DNA from: JBDSZL01 sp039925145 | Lineage (GTDB): Bacteria > Acidobacteriota > Vicinamibacteria > Vicinamibacterales > SCN-69-37 | Direction: 5' to 3' | NCBI GenBank assembly: GCA_039925145.1 | Contig: JBDSZL010000088.1 | Location: 1 to 64,000, forward strand | DNA: 64,000 nucleotides | Shown: in pieces, positions 60,634-64,000 of the stretch | Numbering within the stretch: position 1 is the stretch's first letter | Layout of the letters: each line of letters opens with the position of its first letter | Translations under genes and position numbers: made by a program | Notes under the pieces: generated by a model | Databases searched by the model: none | What the model saw: only the letters and a program-made list of their open reading frames with translations | What the model was told of the DNA's origin: nothing

Positions 60634-62094
60634 CTACCTGGGCTTCAGTGCGCCGCGCAGCTTGTCGGCGAGGGAGCCGAATCCGGCTGCCGAGTCCTGT
60701 CCCTTGCTCAGGGTGTATTCCCGAACCTCGTCGGCCTCACGGGCCGCGATCACGGCCTTGCGGCTGACGCGAATCCGACGGCCAGCAGGATCGACCTCCA
60801 AGACGACAACCTCGACGTCGGTGCCCACCGGGAAGGCTTTGGTCACCTCCGTCTCGCGCGCCAGTCCGGTTTCACTCAGCGGCATCACGCCCGTGCGGCC
60901 CGGCGCCAGGAAGACGAACACGCCGAATTTCTCGTGACGCTCGACCTTGCCGGTCAGCCGAGCTCCCACCACGACTCCACCTTGGGCTCCCGCGCCTCCC
61001 CCGGCGCGGGTGGAGCCTTCGTCGACGAGAGCCAGGCCGATTCTTTTCTTGTCCGGCTCGACACTCAGAATCTCGAACGTGCCCGTCGTCCCGACGGCAA
61101 CGGCAGTGGTCCAGCCGTTCGAGCGACCGGTCGGTGAAAAAGTGGACGCGTGCGCCAGCCCTTCGATGCCCGGTGCCAGTTCCACGAACGCGCCAAACTC
61201 TGCCAGGCGCGTGACGCGCCCCGTCACGACCTGGCCCACCGCGTAGGTGGACTCGGCACTCGACCATGGATCGTCCGACAGCTGTTTCAGTCCGAGTGCG
61301 ATTTTCTGCGTGGCGTCATCGACCCGCAGCACCTTGACGGTGATCTGCTGCCCGGGAGAAACAACCTCCGACGTGTCCGCGACGCGAGACCAGCCCATCT
61401 CGGAGACATGGAGCAAGCCCTGCACGCCCGCGCCAAGATCCACGAAGGCACCGAACTCGAGCACGGACGTGACCCGACCGGTGATCACGGCACCCACGAC
61501 GATGGACTGCCGCACCCCTGACGCGTGTGCCCGCTGCTCCTCTTCGAGCAACGCGCGCCGGGAGACGACGAGATTGCGGCCACCGTCCTTGTACTCGATG
61601 ATGCGGAAGGCGTAGACGCGCCCCTCGTGCTCGGCGGGATCCGTGTTCCGGACCGTGTCGATCTGTGACATCGGACAGAAGCCGCGCTGGCGGCCGATGC
61701 GCACCTCGTACCCGCCCTTCACGGGCCGCTCGACCTTGCCCTCCACAGCCAGCCCGGCATGAAACGCCTCCTCGAGCTGCTGCCCATTGGCCGCTCCGAG
61801 CGCGAGCTTGCGCGACAGCGTCAGGCCTCCGGTGGTCGACATCACCACGGCCTGAATGCGATCGCCCACGCCCACTTCCAGTGCCCCGTCACCGTCTCTC
61901 AGCTCGTCGAGCTCAATCGTGGCCTCACCCTTGCCACCCACATTGACGAACGCCGCATCGGAACCGATGGCGACGATGGTGCCCTCGATCGTCTGTCCCT
62001 GCTCGAAACGCCTGGTCTGGAATGAGGCCTCGAACAGCGTCGCAAAGTCCTCCTCTGGCGCGTTCACGCGGGGCTGGTCGTCGTTGATGTACAC
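60634..62094 (-). CDS. Five-repeat S1 RNA-binding protein
   Basis: A 486-residue protein with five S1 (OB-fold) repeats at about residues 33-105, 110-190, 198-285, 285-365 and 380-460. The third and fourth are the best matches (GAVITGRVTSVLEFGAFVDL and GQVVTGRVTRLAEFGAFVEL). It resembles ribosomal protein S1 but has fewer or different repeats than E. coli rpsA (six), and the family in Acidobacteriota includes extra S1 paralogues, so whether this is the ribosomal S1 is not certain. It may help ribosomes load mRNAs without Shine-Dalgarno. GTG start 1 bp after the ypdA stop. Confidence 0.85.
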   Translation of the reverse strand: MYINDDQPRVNAPEEDFATLFEASFQTRRFEQGQTIEGTIVAIGSDAAFVNVGGKGEATIELDELRDGDGALEVGVGDRIQAVVMSTTGGLTLSRKLALGAANGQQLEEAFHAGLAVEGKVERPVKGGYEVRIGRQRGFCPMSQIDTVRNTDPAEHEGRVYAFRIIEYKDGGRNLVVSRRALLEEEQRAHASGVRQSIVVGAVITGRVTSVLEFGAFVDLGAGVQGLLHVSEMGWSRVADTSEVVSPGQQITVKVLRVDDATQKIALGLKQLSDDPWSSAESTYAVGQVVTGRVTRLAEFGAFVELAPGIEGLAHASTFSPTGRSNGWTTAVAVGTTGTFEILSVEPDKKRIGLALVDEGSTRAGGGAGAQGGVVVGARLTGKVERHEKFGVFVFLAPGRTGVMPLSETGLARETEVTKAFPVGTDVEVVVLEVDPAGRRIRVSRKAVIAAREADEVREYTLSKGQDSAAGFGSLADKLRGALKPR

Positions 62095-62095
62095 G

Positions 62096-63088
62096 TCACA
62101 CTGCTTCCTGCGGCGTCAACCGCTTTTGAATCTCGCGCACGGCCACTTCGCCATGGAAGCGCCCGTTCTCGATGAAGATATGTCCGCTCTGCTGTCCCGC
62201 GACGCAGGCCCCAATCACGAACAGGTTGGAGACGTTCGTCTCGAGCGTCTCGGCGTCGAAGAGCGGCGCGCCGATGCGCTCGTCGATCGCCGTGCCCGCC
62301 ATACGCAGCAACGCGAGATCGGACCGGTAGCCCGTGAGGAGCAGCACGAAATCCACTGGCTCCACCACCCGCCCGTCGGGGCCGTCGACGACGACCGATC
62401 CGGGGGTGATCTCGACGATGTGCGTGTTGAACCGCGCTTTGATCGATCCTTCCTTGATGCGGTTCTCGATGTCGGGCCGCACCCAGTACTTGATCGAATC
62501 CGACAGCTGCGCGCCCCGGTGCACCAGGACGACCGCCCCGCCCGCCCGGTAGATCTCGAGCGCCGCATCCGCAGCGGAGTTCTTGCCGCCGACGATGAGC
62601 ACGCGCTTGCGGTAGTAGGGGTGCGGCTCATGATAGAAGTGCGACACGTGCGGGAGATTTTCGCCCGGCACGTTGAGCGGATTGGGCATGTCGTACGCGC
62701 CGCTCGCCACGACAATCGCCCGAGCGCCTTGTGTGACCTCCACGGCGTGCTCGGGGCGCGATGTCACCACGAACGTGCCGTCGGGCCGGGGCACGACCGC
62801 GGTCACGCGTTCGCCAAGACGAACGTCCAGCGCAAACGTGTCCACCACCCGGCGGTAGTAGCGCAACGCTTCCTGCCGGGTCGGCTTGTCATTGGGGCTG
62901 ACGAACGGCATGCCGCCAATCTCGAGCAGCTCCGGCGTCGTGAAGAACTTCATGTCGGTCGGATAGTGGAGCAGCGAATTGACGAGCGCGCCTTTCTCGA
63001 TCACCACGTACCGCATCCCACGCGACTTTGCCGCGATGGCTGCCGCCAGGCCTGCCGGGCCGGCACCGATGATCAAGACGTCGTACAT
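62096..63088 (-). CDS. ypdA: YpdA family bacillithiol-disulfide reductase
   Basis: A 330-residue flavoprotein of the YpdA/Bdr family, which reduces bacillithiol disulfide in low-GC Gram-positives and occurs with bacillithiol in Acidobacteriota. FAD motif LIIGAGPAGLAAAIAAK, the family block YPTDMKFFTTPELLEIGGMP, KPTRQEALRYYRRVVDTF, second nucleotide motif VLIVGGKNSAADAALEIYRAGG, and the conserved C terminus NLFVIGACVAGQQSGHIFIE. No redox-active C-x-x-C is present, as usual for YpdA, although a cysteine in GACVAG is conserved. A TAGGAT box 5 nt before the ATG suggests an internal promoter. Cotranscribed with the S1 protein. Confidence 0.93.
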   Translation of the reverse strand: MYDVLIIGAGPAGLAAAIAAKSRGMRYVVIEKGALVNSLLHYPTDMKFFTTPELLEIGGMPFVSPNDKPTRQEALRYYRRVVDTFALDVRLGERVTAVVPRPDGTFVVTSRPEHAVEVTQGARAIVVASGAYDMPNPLNVPGENLPHVSHFYHEPHPYYRKRVLIVGGKNSAADAALEIYRAGGAVVLVHRGAQLSDSIKYWVRPDIENRIKEGSIKARFNTHIVEITPGSVVVDGPDGRVVEPVDFVLLLTGYRSDLALLRMAGTAIDERIGAPLFDAETLETNVSNLFVIGACVAGQQSGHIFIENGRFHGEVAVREIQKRLTPQEAV

Positions 63089-63093
63089 GGACG

Positions 63094-63099
63094 ATCCTA
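63094..63099 (-). promoter_or_regulatory. -10 box TAGGAT for ypdA
   Basis: TAGGAT on the minus strand lies 5 nt before the ypdA ATG (63088) in the 20-bp gap behind the upstream gene. It would drive ypdA and the S1 gene independently of that gene. Confidence 0.4.
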
Positions 63100-63108
63100 T
63101 CCGCCGCC

Positions 63109-63759
63109 TCAGCGGGCTGGTGTGTAGTCGAGCCGGAGGTTGCTGACAATGGCGACTGGACGCCCAGGCGTATCAAACGTCTCGGCACCACCAGCGCGCG
63201 TGCGCACTTCGAGCATGGCGCCGACGATTCCCACTTTCGAGACACCCGCCGGGATCGTGAAGCGCACCGACTCGGGTGGGCCGGGCGCGACAGCCTTGAC
63301 ACCGCCTGGGCGGCTGCCTCCGGTAATTTGATCGAACAGATCGGCGGGCGTGCGGAATTCACGCGCGACCACGGCCTGCCCGATCCGCGCGCCGCTTTCG
63401 CGAATCACCGACACCAGCGCGCGGTGTCGGGCAAAGGCGAGGACGGCCGGGACCGACGCGCCAGGGACCGTGAAGCGATTATGGAGATCGAACTGCAGAG
63501 TGGACGTACCCGCGTGCGGCGGGATCGTCATCGACACGCTCTCGGCTGGGGTGGCGGCGACAATCACGTCGCAGAAGCCGCGACGACTCTTCACGCCGGT
63601 GCCCAGACTGGCCGCACACTCGACCGTCGTCACCATCTTGGTCGGTGCCCGTGCCGCGCCACGTGCAGAAGCAGCCGGCCCCGGCGTGCCGGCCCGTTGC
63701 GCCGGCACTAGAGCCACGGCAGCGCTCAGCCACAGCGCAGTCACCCAGACGGTACGCAT
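63109..63759 (-). CDS. Secreted protein of unknown function
   Basis: A 216-residue protein with a signal peptide (about 1-22; ends VPAQ) and an Ala/Gly-rich stretch before a cysteine-containing domain (VECAASLGTGVKSRRGFCDV). The rest is beta-rich, with the two related strand-turn blocks ESVSMTIPPHAGTSTLQFDL and ESVRFTIPAGVSKVGIVG, suggesting an internal repeat. No catalytic motif is visible. A strong GAGGAG site sits just before the ATG at 63759. The function is not recognised. Likely periplasmic or surface-exposed. Confidence 0.75.
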   Translation of the reverse strand: MRTVWVTALWLSAAVALVPAQRAGTPGPAASARGAARAPTKMVTTVECAASLGTGVKSRRGFCDVIVAATPAESVSMTIPPHAGTSTLQFDLHNRFTVPGASVPAVLAFARHRALVSVIRESGARIGQAVVAREFRTPADLFDQITGGSRPGGVKAVAPGPPESVRFTIPAGVSKVGIVGAMLEVRTRAGGAETFDTPGRPVAIVSNLRLDYTPAR

Positions 63760-63830
63760 CTCCTCGCGAGTATATCGAACGCGGCGGGCGCAGTTGGTGC
63801 CCACTGCCGCTGGCGCGGTCGAGATGCGCC

Positions 63831-64000
63831 CTACTCGACCCCGCAGCCGGCGGCCGGAATGGAATCGCCGTGACCAAGAACCTCGCCCCGACGGTGGATG
63901 AGCTCGAGAAACTCGTGCCTCGTACGTGCATCGTCGCGGAACACGCCGAGCATCGAGCTGGTGGTTGTCACTGAGTTCTGCTTCTCGACACCCCGCATCG
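63831..64000 (-). CDS. folE: GTP cyclohydrolase I, C-terminal part (cut by window edge)
   Basis: The last 56 codons of a minus-strand gene run off the right edge, with a stop at 63831-63833. The translation starts [18 protein letters not shown] and continues [16 protein letters not shown], which is the conserved C-terminal signature of GTP cyclohydrolase I (MRGV...SxTxTSAMLGxF...TRxEFL). This enzyme makes dihydroneopterin triphosphate for folate and, via related pathways, queuosine precursors. About 20 residues follow the family motif and look like a natural tail. The N-terminal three quarters lie outside the window. Confidence 0.88.
   Translation of the reverse strand, partial: MRGVEKQNSVTTTSSMLGVFRDDARTRHEFLELIHRRGEVLGHGDSIPAAGCGVE

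Noticed and set aside
1..64000. CRISPR arrays
   Set aside because: Only the heptamer arrays repeat; no 24-40-bp repeats with unique spacers were seen.
1..64000. tRNA or rRNA genes
   Set aside because: No cloverleaf with TTCNA loop or conserved rRNA segment was seen by eye; a tRNA scan was not run.

Overview
The window looks like a chromosomal segment of an Acidobacteriota bacterium, probably class Vicinamibacteria. This is inferred from gene content, not from a marker gene. The evidence is high GC, a PadR regulator next to an 'acidobacterial duplicated orphan permease' (ADOP), a bacillithiol-type disulfide reductase, a homodimeric pyruvate dehydrogenase, and genes that start directly behind a -10 box. 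I saw no rRNA, tRNA, CRISPR array, insertion sequence or phage gene. Most of the window is core or conserved accessory chromosome.

Layout. 0-4 kb: an intergenic heptamer repeat, a small secreted protein, and the PadR-ADOP pair. 4-14 kb: YjbQ, an APH-fold kinase, a DUF985 cupin, a 1035-aa secreted metalloprotease/beta-propeller/beta-barrel protein, YggX, a POT peptide transporter, a stand-alone LigD 3'-phosphoesterase with a coupled 42-residue membrane protein, an esterase, DinB and YvcK. 14.7-19.8 kb: a tightly coupled run (unknown, TPM, LemA, DinB, membrane protein, YheT-like hydrolase). 19.8-27.8 kb: DUF72, then a seven-gene efflux operon (TetR, HlyD, ATPase, TolC, ATPase, two ABC-2 permeases) with a palindrome over the TetR start codon. 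28-32 kb: a CusF-SCO1 fusion, a transglutaminase-like protein, a zinc-ribbon-like protein, an EEP phosphodiesterase, a haem-binding protein and a TlpA thioredoxin. 32-37 kb: a second protease/propeller/barrel paralogue, a thioesterase, pantothenate kinase and ferredoxin. 37-40 kb: a beta-lactamase-fold hydrolase, lipoyl synthase and a family-5 uracil-DNA glycosylase. 40-47.5 kb: a Bat/MoxR cluster with several von Willebrand A (VWA) domains. 47.8-53.4 kb: the pyruvate dehydrogenase complex (lpdA, aceF, aceE). 53.5-64 kb: glycerophosphodiesterase, an AAA+ ATPase/VWA pair, a glycosyltransferase with a YfhO-like membrane protein, a five-repeat S1 protein with YpdA, a secreted protein, and the 3' end of folE cut by the window edge.

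Themes. Envelope and surface functions dominate (two giant secreted proteases, efflux operon, Bat cluster, YfhO, LemA/TPM). Lipoyl synthase would supply the cofactor of the encoded pyruvate dehydrogenase E2. YpdA and two DinB proteins fit a bacillithiol redox economy. At about nine genes a TANNNT box lies 4-7 nt upstream of the start codon without a Shine-Dalgarno sequence, suggesting leaderless transcripts. A seven-base GC-rich repeat fills intergenic gaps at four places. The features I would examine first are the leaderless-promoter class, the protease/propeller/barrel paralogues, the zinc-finger-bearing AAA+/VWA pair, and the split double-ATPase efflux operon.
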